Of a DNA stretch of 64,000 bases, positions 25,760 through 35,214 are shown one piece after another (the first letter of the stretch is position 1; every line of letters starts with the position of its first letter). Both the position numbers and the translations under genes were made by a program. Under the pieces are notes generated by a model. That model saw only the letters and a list, made by a program, of their open reading frames with translations, was not told the DNA's origin and searched no databases. The stretch comes from Alloprevotella tannerae (GTDB lineage Bacteria; Bacteroidota; Bacteroidia; Bacteroidales; Bacteroidaceae): NCBI GenBank assembly GCA_015259125.1, contig JABZGR010000005.1, positions 42,208-106,207 of the forward strand, read 5' to 3'.

Positions 25760-26286
25760 TTTATTGTGCCTCCGGCAATCCAATGTTTTCGCCAATAATC
25801 CTTGTTGAGATCATCTATTACTACGCCTTTGCTGCTACTTGCGTGAATGAACTTTGATCCTTTCAAAAAAATTCCGACGTGATCAATACGAGAAGGATCA
25901 TAGGAAGAGGAGAAAAAAACGAGATCTCCTTGTTTGAGCGCTTCTGGGCTACGGGGATGTCCTAAATCTTTTTCGAATTGTTCTTTGCTGATTCTATGTA
26001 GTTGCACACCATATACATTATTATATATAGCACACGTAAGGCCGGAGCAATCTACACCAAGTTTGGAGGAACCGCCAAAAGTGTAGGGCGTACCAAGCCA
26101 AGAGGCGGCTTCTATAAATAATCGGTGATCGTCTGTGCGCTCAATTTCAAAACCTATACGATCTGCAGTACGTACTAAGGTTTTAAAATCGTAATTTAAT
26201 GATTTATGAGAAGAGCAAGAGAAAAGTAGGAATAGGATAGAAAATCCTAAACCTAAGTGTACTTTTCTCTTGCTATAGAGACTCAT
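25756..26286 (-). CDS. NlpC/P60-family peptidoglycan endopeptidase, lipoprotein
   Basis: A cell-wall D,L-endopeptidase of 176 residues. The signal ends in a lipobox-like LFLLFSCSS, so it is probably a membrane-anchored lipoprotein. The catalytic Cys is in VDCSGLT, the His in RIDHVGIF, and the third polar residue in KFIHASS. It overlaps trxB by one base at the start and the glycosylase by four at the end. Confidence 0.9.
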   Translation of the reverse strand: MSLYSKRKVHLGLGFSILFLLFSCSSHKSLNYDFKTLVRTADRIGFEIERTDDHRLFIEAASWLGTPYTFGGSSKLGVDCSGLTCAIYNNVYGVQLHRISKEQFEKDLGHPRSPEALKQGDLVFFSSSYDPSRIDHVGIFLKGSKFIHASSSKGVVIDDLNKDYWRKHWIAGGTIK

Positions 26287-27224
26287 TACAAGTTGTTCTC
26301 TGCTAAATATCGATTAGCTTCAAGGGCTGCTTTGCAACCACTACCTGCTGCAGTGATGGCTTGTCGGTAATGAGGGTCTGCAATATCTCCGGCTGCATAG
26401 ACGCCTGGTACGCCTGTTCTAGGTGTTTGACCCTCTGTGATAATATAGCCATTTTCGTCTGTTTTTACCCAAGGCTTGAAGAGTTCGCTATTCGGCTTGT
26501 GTCCGATAGCTGAGAAAAATCCATCAATTGGAAGGTCGTATTGCTTTTCATCAGCTTCTCCACGGCGATATACTAAATGTGCTCCGGAAACTCCGTCTTC
26601 TCCAAATAGGCCAATCGCGTTTGTCTCAAAAAGTATCTCAATCTTGGGATTTTCCATTACACGATCTTGCATAGCTTTGCTGGCACGTAAGAATGGTTTG
26701 CGGACAATTAAATATACTTTCTCTGCAAGGCTGGATAGGTAGGTTGCCTCTTCACAAGCAGTGTCGCCTCCGCCAACAACAGCAACAATTTTCTTACGAT
26801 AGAAGAAACCATCGCAGATAGCACAAGCACTAACTCCTTTTCCTATGTATTTTTCCTCATCGGCAAGACCTAAATATTTAGCTGTAGCACCAGTAGCGAT
26901 GATCAATGTATGACAAAGAACTTGGCTTCCATCGTCAAACGTTACTTCATAGGGCCTTTTTTCTAAATTGACTTTAGTTGCCGCATGTGCGCGAATTTCC
27001 GTGCCAAAACGCTCTGCTTGGCGACGCAAATCATCTAAGAGTTGATTGGCATCTACTCCTTCCGGATAGCCGGGGAAGTTTTCAATTTCTGTTGTGGTGG
27101 TTAATTGCCCTCCAGGTTGCATTCCTTCATAAAGAATTGGGGAGAGACCGGCTCTTCCTGCATAGAGGCCGGCAGTGTAACCTGCTGGGCCTGAGCCTAA
27201 GATTAAACAACGTACTGTTTCCAT
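26286..27224 (-). CDS. trxB: Thioredoxin-disulfide reductase
   Basis: An NADPH-dependent flavoenzyme that reduces thioredoxin, 312 residues. FAD motif GSGPAGYTAGLYAGRAG, redox-active CAICDG, NADPH motif GGGDTACEEA, and the C-terminal FAD contact GVYAAGDIAD are all present. It lies 5 nt after lolA and touches the NlpC/P60 gene. Confidence 0.97.
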   Translation of the reverse strand: METVRCLILGSGPAGYTAGLYAGRAGLSPILYEGMQPGGQLTTTTEIENFPGYPEGVDANQLLDDLRRQAERFGTEIRAHAATKVNLEKRPYEVTFDDGSQVLCHTLIIATGATAKYLGLADEEKYIGKGVSACAICDGFFYRKKIVAVVGGGDTACEEATYLSSLAEKVYLIVRKPFLRASKAMQDRVMENPKIEILFETNAIGLFGEDGVSGAHLVYRRGEADEKQYDLPIDGFFSAIGHKPNSELFKPWVKTDENGYIITEGQTPRTGVPGVYAAGDIADPHYRQAITAAGSGCKAALEANRYLAENNL

Positions 27225-27229
27225 AATTT

Positions 27230-27856
27230 TTATCTTAAATCAATAATTTCGATGTTAGGGAAGTCTTTTGGGTTAAAACGAAATGCAGAATTGCTCACTT
27301 GCTGATTAGGCTTGAACTCAGTTATTGCAAATCGAATCCAATTTCCTTGTTTATTTTTAATGCGAATGTTGAGCGGGGTATAGTTGGCATCAACTATCAC
27401 TAGTAACCTCTGAATCTGATTACCTTTGTTTTGTGCTTGTAGGGCAACTTCCTTGCAAGGCTTTCCAGCATATTTCGTATCTTTAATACTTGTATTGTAA
27501 TCCTTTTTATAAAGGTTGATGAAGGTATAGGGATTCATCACTGCTGCTTCTGAAACAGACGGAGTAGATACATTGACTTCATTATTTCCGGCAACTAAAC
27601 TCCATTCTGTTTTACCGTCATACCATACGGAAACTTCCCGAGAGGTCAGTTTGTACTTATTTCCTTTAAGCAGTATTGTACCATTTGTGTTGCCACTGGG
27701 TTTTAATCCGTTGTAGAATGTCGTAGTAAAGCTAACTTTGAGGCTTCCACTATTTGCAATCTTAGCCGCCGTTTTATCTAATACCTCTTTTGCACTTTGT
27801 GAAAAAAGTGAGGAAAAACATATAACGGCAATAAAGAGAGTGATTATTCTTTTCAT
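27230..27856 (-). CDS. lolA: LolA-like outer-membrane lipoprotein carrier
   Basis: A periplasmic lipoprotein chaperone of 208 residues. It has a signal peptide (IITLFIAVICFSSLFSQS), then SAKEVLDKTAAKI and the LolA-type half-barrel pattern, including KLTSREVSVWYDGKTEW and FRFNPKDFPNIEIIDLR. The position between ftsK and trxB recurs in Bacteroidales as far as I recall. It starts 33 nt after ftsK. Confidence 0.88.
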   Translation of the reverse strand: MKRIITLFIAVICFSSLFSQSAKEVLDKTAAKIANSGSLKVSFTTTFYNGLKPSGNTNGTILLKGNKYKLTSREVSVWYDGKTEWSLVAGNNEVNVSTPSVSEAAVMNPYTFINLYKKDYNTSIKDTKYAGKPCKEVALQAQNKGNQIQRLLVIVDANYTPLNIRIKNKQGNWIRFAITEFKPNQQVSNSAFRFNPKDFPNIEIIDLR

Positions 27857-27889
27857 ATTATGCTTGTTTTTATCTGTTATCAGGGCTTT

Positions 27890-30358
27890 TTAATGTCGGA
27901 TATCATTTAATAGGGCTTCTAAATTCGTGTCGTCTGTCACTAGCACCTCGCGAGGCTTTGCCCCTCTTGAAGGGCCAACGATACCAAAGTGTTCAAGTTG
28001 ATCCATCAAACGTCCTGCTCGATTAAAGCCAATGGAGAACTTGCGTTGGATCAAGGACGTTGAGCCTTGCTGGTGAATCACTATAAGGCGAGCCGCATCT
28101 TCAAACATCGGATCAAGACTGTTTTTATCTATTTGTCCGATGGCATTACCGACTTCTTCCTCGGATTCAACTTCTGGCAGTTCAAAAGCCGTAAGATATG
28201 CTTGCTGTTTGCAAATAAAATCGTTGATGCGTTCAACCTCAGGCGTATCAACAAATGCACATTGAACGCGGACTGGTTCATTTCCATGTAAGAAAAGCAT
28301 ATCTCCTCGCCCGATTAGTTGATTGGCGCCAGTTCGGTCAAGAATTGTTCTACTATCAATGACAGACATAACTTTAAAGGCCATACGTGCAGGGAAGTTG
28401 GCTTTGATTGTACCTGTAATGATGTTTGTTGTTGGACGTTGGGTCGCTATAACCATATGCATTCCTACGGCACGGGCTAATTGGGCAATACGGGCAATAG
28501 GCAATTCTACCTCTTTTCCTGCAGTCATGATTAAGTCTCCAAACTCATCTATTATCACAACGATATAAGGCATAAATTCATGCCCTTCCTTTGGATTCAG
28601 TTTTCTTGCTTTGAACTTGGCGTTATACTCCTTTATGTTCCTTACGTGGGCTAATCTCAGAAGATCATAACGATGGTCCATGACTTGGCAAAGACTTTTG
28701 AGCGTTTGGACAACTTTTGTTACATCTGTTATAATTGGCTCTACTGTTGTTGGTATCTTTGCTAAGAAATGACGTTCAATAGGGGTATAAACGCTAAACT
28801 CCACTTTTTTTGGATCAACCATCACTAACTTCAACTCTGCTGGATGCTTTTTATAGAGTAAAGATGTGATGATAGCATTTAAACCTACTGACTTTCCTTG
28901 TCCGGTCGCACCTGCAACTAACAAGTGAGGCATTTTGGCTAAATCTACCATAAATACTTCGTTCGTGATCGTCTTTCCTAAGGCTATAGGTAAATCAGCT
29001 TTTGTTTCTTGGAAACGCTTTGAGTTAAGTATACTCTCCATCGAAACAATTTTAGCTGTTTTGTTTGGTACTTCTATACCAATCGTCCCTTTTCCAGGTA
29101 TGGGTGCAATGATACGTATGCCGAGGGCTGATAAGCTCAAGGCAATATCATCTTCTAAATTTCGAATCTTATTGATACGTACTCCGGGAGCTGGCGTTAC
29201 TTCATACAAGGTGATTGTTGGCCCTATGGTTGCGGTTATCGCAGAAATGTCTACGCCAAAACTCTTGAGGACATTGATAATTCTATTTTTGTTCCCCTGT
29301 TGTTCATCCATATCTATCTTGGGCCCATTATCTGAGTAGACTTTTAGTAGATCCAATGTGGGGAATTTATAATTTTCAAGATCTTTTCGTGGGTCAAATG
29401 GCTCTTGTTGTAAAACTTCTTCTACCGTTTTTTGTGTAGCTTTTTCTTCTTCTTGTTTATCTACAATGACGAGGTCTGTTTCTCTGGATGAGGCTTTTGA
29501 TAGATTTACTTCATCTTTAGTTTGATTTGCAGTTATGATAGGTATTTCTTCTGTAAGATTAATGACAGTGCCTGTTTCTGAGTCTTGAGGTACTACCTCC
29601 TCTTCTTCATCTTCAAATTCCTCTATTTCTGTTTTATATGCAGTGTACGGTTTGGCTCCGTCATTTAATTCATTTTTTACATTGTCTGAGTCTGTATTTT
29701 CCGGAACAGCTTCTGATGCTACTTTATTTAATAGATGTTTAGGGTGCATTAGGTTACGAAATACAACAATAGTTTCATCAGTTAGATAAACTAAATAAAG
29801 AAGTCCTAATGCAATCATCAGGATAATGGCTCCAGTGAGTCCAATAACATCACAAAGGTAATTGTTTATGTAAATCCCATGTCCTCCTCCCCAATCAAAA
29901 GGAAACATCTGTATCCATTTTTGAGGAAAGAAATTTGCTTGTGATATGCTTAAGACGATAGACCCCCAAACCAAGAGTATAACACAATTGAGGAACCATT
30001 TCCAAAGTCTTATTTTGTATGTGCGCATGAGTTTCATGCTCAGCCCCAATAAGAATATTGGTATGAAGAAAGAGCACAAGCCGAAACAATTCTGAAGGAA
30101 ATAATAAGCCGTGTATCCACCGAGACGCCCACCATAATTGGCCGCCTTAAAGGTCTCTTGTGCTTCTATGTGGGCTTGATCTCTATAGCCGTTTACTAAA
30201 TAAGACGAGAAAGAGAGCAATAGAAACAAAGCGACAATGAGAATAACAACGCCAAAGATGAAGCGAAGCGTATCTCCACGCAACATATCGCTCCATCCGC
30301 CTTCTGGCCTTATAACTTGCCGAAATGATTTCTTTTTAGCTCGCTTAGTTTTTACCAT
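27890..30358 (-). CDS. ftsK: DNA translocase FtsK/SpoIIIE
   Basis: Pumps chromosome ends through the closing septum and activates dimer resolution. 822 residues: four N-terminal membrane segments, an acidic linker (about residues 230-330), then the motor with Walker A LLVAGATGQGKSVGLNA and Walker B VVIIDEFGDLIM, and a winged-helix gamma domain (GSTSLIQRKFSIGFNRAGRL). ATG 30358 (MVKTKRAKKK) was chosen over 30403 because its basic N-terminus fits and it overlaps the M64 stop by only 14 nt. Confidence 0.96.
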   Translation of the reverse strand: MVKTKRAKKKSFRQVIRPEGGWSDMLRGDTLRFIFGVVILIVALFLLLSFSSYLVNGYRDQAHIEAQETFKAANYGGRLGGYTAYYFLQNCFGLCSFFIPIFLLGLSMKLMRTYKIRLWKWFLNCVILLVWGSIVLSISQANFFPQKWIQMFPFDWGGGHGIYINNYLCDVIGLTGAIILMIALGLLYLVYLTDETIVVFRNLMHPKHLLNKVASEAVPENTDSDNVKNELNDGAKPYTAYKTEIEEFEDEEEEVVPQDSETGTVINLTEEIPIITANQTKDEVNLSKASSRETDLVIVDKQEEEKATQKTVEEVLQQEPFDPRKDLENYKFPTLDLLKVYSDNGPKIDMDEQQGNKNRIINVLKSFGVDISAITATIGPTITLYEVTPAPGVRINKIRNLEDDIALSLSALGIRIIAPIPGKGTIGIEVPNKTAKIVSMESILNSKRFQETKADLPIALGKTITNEVFMVDLAKMPHLLVAGATGQGKSVGLNAIITSLLYKKHPAELKLVMVDPKKVEFSVYTPIERHFLAKIPTTVEPIITDVTKVVQTLKSLCQVMDHRYDLLRLAHVRNIKEYNAKFKARKLNPKEGHEFMPYIVVIIDEFGDLIMTAGKEVELPIARIAQLARAVGMHMVIATQRPTTNIITGTIKANFPARMAFKVMSVIDSRTILDRTGANQLIGRGDMLFLHGNEPVRVQCAFVDTPEVERINDFICKQQAYLTAFELPEVESEEEVGNAIGQIDKNSLDPMFEDAARLIVIHQQGSTSLIQRKFSIGFNRAGRLMDQLEHFGIVGPSRGAKPREVLVTDDTNLEALLNDIRH

Positions 30359-31634
30359 TACGTTGTTCTTGTGTATAATAATCAATGAGTCTGCGAAGTG
30401 CACGTTGACAGACTGGACAGAAGGCTTTACATTCGTTCGTCTTCATTCTGCAATCTTGAAAAGCGCGATAAACGCCTTTAGATTGATATCCGCCGCCTTC
30501 GTATACGCCGATTTGATCCAACTTTTTAAGGTTGGGTGGGGTAGGGATCTTCGTCTTTGCAGGAAGCATATCTTCCCACTTAGCCGCAAAGTTGTTTAAC
30601 GTCGTGAGGTTTTGCTCCCAAGGTTCAGCATCTGGATAATAATAGTTTGTATATTGATCATCATAATAGTATTCGTCAGATAAACCGCCAAAACTATGTC
30701 CAAACTCGTGAACGATGACCGATTTAAACAACTTGTGTTTGGCTGTTGTTAAGGTATAAGAATTATATATACCACCTCCTCCGTAATTGTCAGTGTTGGC
30801 TAAGATAATAAAATGCTCATATGGTATGCCAATAAGACTATTGTGGAGGTTCTTAAGGTCGAGCGTAGTTAAATATCTATCTGAATAGAAGGTGTCAAAA
30901 TGGCTCTTGAGCGCTGTATTCTTCCATTCTCCTTTTCCCGGAATACTTACACCTGACTCGAGCGAAGGAAGTGCTACGGCAACAACGTTAAATCTATCCT
31001 TCATAGATTTAAATGGCTCGTGCAAGAACAATTGCTCTGTAGCAATCTCTGCGTGATGGTAAAAGCTGTCGGCCTCTTCTGCGCGATAACCTTCTGCCAG
31101 AATTGCTATGTCGATGCATTTTTCTGGAGCGCCGCTCTTCAAAATATATTTGTGAGGTGGAATCTGAGCCGGATTAATCTTGCGAATCAGAATATCTTTT
31201 GGATTAATTTTGTGAGTGTACTGTGCTAAAAGTTTGTTGTGGTTGCCATAAAGCTCGATCGACACAAGTGCAGAATCCGTAGGCATTGGGAGAAGGAATA
31301 CGTTTTCAAAAGCTTTACGTGTACGCGTAGCCTCTTCTGTATTCAACCATTCTTGAAAGAGCGTTGAGAACGAATTGCAGTAAAGTAAGCGTTTTGTGTG
31401 CGCATCTCTCAAATAAATTTTTCCATTTCCTTGTAAGGCAAGCGTGTCAAGATTTACATGTCGGCCGTACCAACCATCAAACGTATTTAGTTCGCTTACA
31501 GCTATTTCACGCTGCTGTACATCACCCGAGAATATATAATCAATGCGTAACGTTTGGTTCAGGTTCAGTTGTTGTGCGTGAATGCTTGCCATAATCAGCA
31601 AAAGCAATCCGGCTAAGGCGAAGATCCTTTTCAT
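30345..31634 (-). CDS. Secreted M64-family (IgA-peptidase-like) metallopeptidase
   Basis: A zinc peptidase of 429 residues. Signal peptide IFALAGLLLLIMASIHAQ, an N-terminal beta domain, and the catalytic part with VIVHEFGHSFGGLSDEYYYDD (HExxH plus the downstream ligand) following DIAILAEGYR. Four Cys near the C-terminus (CRMKTNECKAFCPVC) may bind metal or form disulfides. No type IX sorting domain is visible. It starts the six-gene minus-strand run that includes ftsK. Confidence 0.88.
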   Translation of the reverse strand: MKRIFALAGLLLLIMASIHAQQLNLNQTLRIDYIFSGDVQQREIAVSELNTFDGWYGRHVNLDTLALQGNGKIYLRDAHTKRLLYCNSFSTLFQEWLNTEEATRTRKAFENVFLLPMPTDSALVSIELYGNHNKLLAQYTHKINPKDILIRKINPAQIPPHKYILKSGAPEKCIDIAILAEGYRAEEADSFYHHAEIATEQLFLHEPFKSMKDRFNVVAVALPSLESGVSIPGKGEWKNTALKSHFDTFYSDRYLTTLDLKNLHNSLIGIPYEHFIILANTDNYGGGGIYNSYTLTTAKHKLFKSVIVHEFGHSFGGLSDEYYYDDQYTNYYYPDAEPWEQNLTTLNNFAAKWEDMLPAKTKIPTPPNLKKLDQIGVYEGGGYQSKGVYRAFQDCRMKTNECKAFCPVCQRALRRLIDYYTQEQRNGKN

Positions 31635-31752
31635 ATGTACATCTTATATTTTATCGTACAAAAATAGGAAAAACTCTGTGAAGGGCCAAGATAGAGCCTA
31701 AAAGCAAATAAAAAATTGTACCTTCGCCGCGCAATGACACAAATCATATCTG

Positions 31753-32994
31753 ATGAACCGTAACGTCTTTTTTGCGTGGTGGCGTCGCTTTATTCGATAT
31801 CGCGTTGTCCGATTATATTTAAATGCAGGTATAACTTTTTATCGCGAAGGTCAGTTGGCTGCTGCGCGGGCTTTGACTTTTTCGTTGCTTTTTGCTGTTG
31901 TTCCTATCTTAGCCATTGCTTTTGCTATTGCTAAGGGTTTTGGACTTGACAATATGTTGGAGCAACAGATACGGACAGCCTTTGCTACGCAACCCGAAGT
32001 GACTACCTTTTTGCTGAATTTTGTTCATAATTACCTGATGCGAACGCAAGGTGGCATCTTCTTGGGCTTAGGTATCTTCCTTTTACTTTGGACGCTGTTT
32101 TCCTTGGCCGGAGAAATTGAGGGAACTTTCAATAAAATATGGAAGATAAAGCAAGATCGAACGATTTATAGGAAGGTTACAGAATATACATCGCTATTCT
32201 TCCTCTTACCTGTTTTGCTGATTTCGAGTTCAGGCTTCTCTATTTTTCTTACATCTTTCGTAGAAAAACTGCCCGACGTCTTTTTCTTACACAATTCTCT
32301 CTTGAAATGCCTGCAACTTGTTCCATATCTTATTATGGTGTGCTTTTGTACCGGACTTTATTTCTTTATTCCCAACACGAAAGTTAAGTGGAAAAGCGCA
32401 TTTTTTGCCGGCTTGCCGGTCGGGTTGGCGCTTCAGGCTTTGCAGTATGTCTATATTCATTCGCAGTTGTACTTGTCTGGTTATAACGCTATTTATGGCT
32501 CGTTTGCCGCCCTTCCGATGTTGATGATCTGGCTTCAATTTAGCTGGTATATCGTCTTGTTTGGAGCTACGCTAAGCTATTTACATCAAAACCGTGAGGC
32601 GCTTGGTGTTCCGCTGATGCAAAGTGCCTGTAGGAAAGATCGAGATGAACTTTGTTTGCAGCTGTTATGTGTTGTTTATAAAGCTTTTGAGCGCGGTGAA
32701 GCACCAATCAGCGTTGATCGGATAGCTGAAGATTTAAAGTTGAATCCTTCACTGCTCAAAGAAGCTTTGGAGCTGATGCAGTCGTTGCCTTTTTTGCTGT
32801 ATTTAGATCAAGAAAGGTATGCACCGGCACGTGATCCACGCCAGCTCACAATAGGTGAGGTGATTAAAGCGCTTGACCGAGAGGGGCAGGCATTGCATTT
32901 TAAGCAACTCAATCAAGCCTTCAGTGCTTATCGTATAAAGATTTTTGAGCAAGAAGCGGCTAAATGTTTGGTAGTAGACTATTTATCTTTATAG
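31753..32994 (+). CDS. YihY/BrkB-family inner-membrane protein
   Basis: 413 residues. Residues 1-290 carry about six membrane helices with the family pattern (REGQLAAARALTFSLLFAVVP, then GSFAALPMLMIWLQFSWYIVLFGA). The last 120 residues (from CRKDRDELCLQ) form a soluble region resembling a winged helix, as in other Bacteroidota members. Function unknown; the old RNase BN label is not supported. A TACCTTCG -7-like box lies about 30 bp upstream. It ends 9 nt before the kinase gene. Confidence 0.88.
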   Translation: MNRNVFFAWWRRFIRYRVVRLYLNAGITFYREGQLAAARALTFSLLFAVVPILAIAFAIAKGFGLDNMLEQQIRTAFATQPEVTTFLLNFVHNYLMRTQGGIFLGLGIFLLLWTLFSLAGEIEGTFNKIWKIKQDRTIYRKVTEYTSLFFLLPVLLISSSGFSIFLTSFVEKLPDVFFLHNSLLKCLQLVPYLIMVCFCTGLYFFIPNTKVKWKSAFFAGLPVGLALQALQYVYIHSQLYLSGYNAIYGSFAALPMLMIWLQFSWYIVLFGATLSYLHQNREALGVPLMQSACRKDRDELCLQLLCVVYKAFERGEAPISVDRIAEDLKLNPSLLKEALELMQSLPFLLYLDQERYAPARDPRQLTIGEVIKALDREGQALHFKQLNQAFSAYRIKIFEQEAAKCLVVDYLSL

Positions 32995-33003
32995 CCTCTG
33001 ATT

Positions 33004-33858
33004 ATGAATTTACTGATAGCTGATAGCGGGAGTACGAAAACTGATTGGAGTTTGCTGCAAGACGGTGATGTGACTAAGCGTGTTGTCAGCCAGGGGATCA
33101 ACCCTTTTATGGTTCCGGCTGATGAAATATCTCGCATCGTGATGCAGGAGTTAATACCTCACTTAAGTCAACCTATTGATGCGATTCGTTTTTATGGTGC
33201 TGGTTGTCGTGGGAAACAACGGCTTGTTGTAAAACGTGTGCTTCAGCAAGTGCTTAATACGGAAGATGTAAATGTGGAATCCGATTTGCAAGGCGCTGCT
33301 ATTGCACTCTGTCGTGAAGAAAAAGGTATAGCCTGCATCTTAGGTACCGGTTCTAATAGTTGCCTTTTTGATGGACAAACTATTGTAGAAAATGTAGCAC
33401 CTCTAGGGTTTATTTTGGGAGATGAAGGAAGTGGGGCTGTATTGGGGCGTCGTTTTCTGAGCGACTTGCTTAAAAATCAATTATCAGCGCAGGTTCGTTC
33501 TTGCTTTGAGGCACAATATAGTTTGTCTGTCGAAGATATTGTGCAGCGCGTCTACAAACAACCTTTTCCCAATCGGTTTATGGCAGGTTTCGCCATATTC
33601 TTAGGGAAATATAAACATCTCGAGGAGATACAAGCATTGGTAAAATCTGAATTTGAACGCTTTTTTCGTCGAAACGTTGCACAATATAATCATCCGGATT
33701 TGGCTGTACACTTTGTAGGTAGTATTGCTTTTTATTTTAGAGTAGAACTACAGACTGTAGCTGTTGACTTAGGTTATAGAATTGGCCGAATTTTGAAAAG
33801 CCCTATTGCCGGATTAGAGCAGTTTTATGCGGAAAGTAAAGAGATAAATTTGACTTAA
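33004..33858 (+). CDS. BadF/BadG/BcrA/BcrD-type ATPase, N-acetylglucosamine-kinase-like
   Basis: An ASKHA-fold kinase of 284 residues. Phosphate 1 motif LLIADSGSTKTDWSL, phosphate 2 region CILGTGSNSCLFDG, and GFILGDEGSGAVLGRRFL are clear. This is the short Bacteroidota type usually annotated as an N-acetylglucosamine kinase-like ATPase; the substrate is not proven. It follows yihY by 9 nt, so the two form one transcript. A weak hairpin lies downstream. Confidence 0.85.
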   Translation: MNLLIADSGSTKTDWSLLQDGDVTKRVVSQGINPFMVPADEISRIVMQELIPHLSQPIDAIRFYGAGCRGKQRLVVKRVLQQVLNTEDVNVESDLQGAAIALCREEKGIACILGTGSNSCLFDGQTIVENVAPLGFILGDEGSGAVLGRRFLSDLLKNQLSAQVRSCFEAQYSLSVEDIVQRVYKQPFPNRFMAGFAIFLGKYKHLEEIQALVKSEFERFFRRNVAQYNHPDLAVHFVGSIAFYFRVELQTVAVDLGYRIGRILKSPIAGLEQFYAESKEINLT

Positions 33859-33893
33859 TAGCGAATAATGCTTCTTTTGGGTAAGCCTACGAC

Positions 33894-33932
33894 AAGATGA
33901 AATATAAGCGAGGTTGAATTTCATCTTATAAG
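33894..33932 (+). terminator. Hairpin after the BadF-type kinase gene
   Basis: AAGATGAAAT (33894-33903) pairs with ATTTCATCTT (33918-33927), 35 bp after the stop. There is no good T tract, so function as a terminator is uncertain. Confidence 0.4.
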
Positions 33933-33985
33933 TTTCTAATATACTTTGTGTGTACATTCTTTTCTAAAGACGTTTTTCTTCTTTC

Positions 33986-34090
33986 TTGATCGTTTGCCCC
34001 CGGAAAACCATCGTTTGCTCCCAGCATACCATCGTTTGCCCCCAGCATACTATCGTTTGCTCCTAGCATACCATAGTTTGCTCCCAGCAA
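33986..34090. repeat. Five tandem 21-bp units (family B, locus 1)
   Basis: Units start at 33986, 34007, 34028, 34049 and 34070. The shared core is ATCGTTTGCT followed by CCCAGCAT. The last unit contains a perfect small hairpin, GTTTGCT CCC AGCAAAC. They lie in a 750-bp gap (33859-34609). The remainder of the gap shows only a hairpin at 33894 and the Fur promoter. Confidence 0.8.
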
Positions 34091-34539
34091 ACAATAAGTC
34101 TTTTGGAAAAATGATCGAATTATGTTGTTTTTATCTCTTGAAAAAGAGTTTATTATGTTTTTTCATTAGACAATCTCGGTTCAAATATAAATAAGGGATC
34201 TTGTCAACCGAAACTTATATCAACCCTTGTTTGTAAGTGGTGTGATGTTGGGAGATGCTAATTTTTTGAAGTCAATGCGTCATCTAAATTTATACGAGAA
34301 AGGTGGGCTTAGGCTTTACTGTTCATATTTATGAAAGCGTACGTGTTATTATATATTCACCCTCAAAAACAGAGATATAGATGGTGAGGACCTAAAATAT
34401 TGTTGTCGTATTTTATGGTACGATGTTAGCCCATTCTTTGTTGTAAGATTTGCAGTAGTATTAGGGATTTTATCTATTTTTATGTCTATAGTAGATGGCT
34501 TCAATATCTTCTTTTTTTTGAACATAAAAAGCATAGGAG

Positions 34540-34572
34540 TTTGGGTTATTGTAATAATATATTGTATCTTCG
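34540..34572 (+). promoter_or_regulatory. Promoter of the Fur-family gene
   Basis: TTTG (34540-34543), 21 bp, then TATCTTCG (34565-34572, a TAnnTTTG variant). Transcription would start near 34579, about 30 bp before the ATG. Confidence 0.6.
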
Positions 34573-34609
34573 CTCGTAGATTTAGATGACAATAAATTAG
34601 ACGCTGGAT

Positions 34610-35038
34610 ATGAAGAGGCGAACAGCAATTAATTGTTTAAAGAAAAGTGGAGTAAAACCCAGTTTGCAGCGCATTGCGATATTGGATTATCTTTTATCGC
34701 ATGCTACTCACCCTGCGGTGGATGAAATCTACGAAACGTTAGTAAAAGATATTCCAACACTTTCTCGAACGACTGTGTATAACACGCTTCATCTCTTTGC
34801 CGAGAATGGGTTGGCTACGCAAATGGCCTTAGATGAGCAACGTGTGAGATTTGATGGTAATGTCTCTCCACATGCGCATTTCCATTGTCGTTGTTGTCAG
34901 AAAATTTTTGATTTGCCGCTTCCTTCCGAAATGCCAATGGCAGGGGAAGCTTTGTCTGAAGGTCTTAAAGTAGAGCAAGTTGAAGTCAACTATCGAGGCC
35001 TTTGTGCCGAATGTCAGAAGACGCAAGAGTTTAACTGA
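34610..35038 (+). CDS. Fur-family transcriptional regulator (PerR-like)
   Basis: A metal-dependent repressor of 142 residues. The winged helix covers about residues 12-80 (SRTTVYNTLHLFAENGL is the recognition helix). The metal and dimerization part has RFDGNVSPHAHFHCRCC with CxxC and a second CAEC near the C-terminus, the structural zinc site. Gene neighbours do not reveal whether it senses iron, peroxide or zinc; HAHFHC fits the PerR/Fur branch. It has its own promoter and a terminator about 80 bp downstream. Confidence 0.9.
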   Translation: MKRRTAINCLKKSGVKPSLQRIAILDYLLSHATHPAVDEIYETLVKDIPTLSRTTVYNTLHLFAENGLATQMALDEQRVRFDGNVSPHAHFHCRCCQKIFDLPLPSEMPMAGEALSEGLKVEQVEVNYRGLCAECQKTQEFN

Positions 35039-35120
35039 CGCTTATTTATTAATAGAAGATTCGACGCAGCTTATATAGCTCTGTAAAGCAATACTTTCTT
35101 GCTGTTACTGGATATAATTT

Positions 35121-35165
35121 AAGGTCTCTGATGGGCAGTATGCCAACTAGAGACCTTTTATTTCA
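35121..35165 (+). terminator. Terminator after the Fur-family gene
   Basis: AAGGTCTCT (35121-35129) pairs perfectly with AGAGACCTT (35149-35157), followed by TTATTT. It may also serve the convergent prs gene. Confidence 0.7.
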
Positions 35166-35214
35166 CAATTGCTTGAACTAATGCTAAATGAAAGCGTTCA
35201 GCCGTGTGTGATTG

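Noticed and set aside
33946..34194. Open frame with a seven-residue repeat (RLLPAYH-like)
   Set aside because: The repeat follows from translating 21-bp DNA units, a multiple of three. There is no promoter or start signal and the same family at 50113 is not open, so a DNA-level repeat is the better reading.
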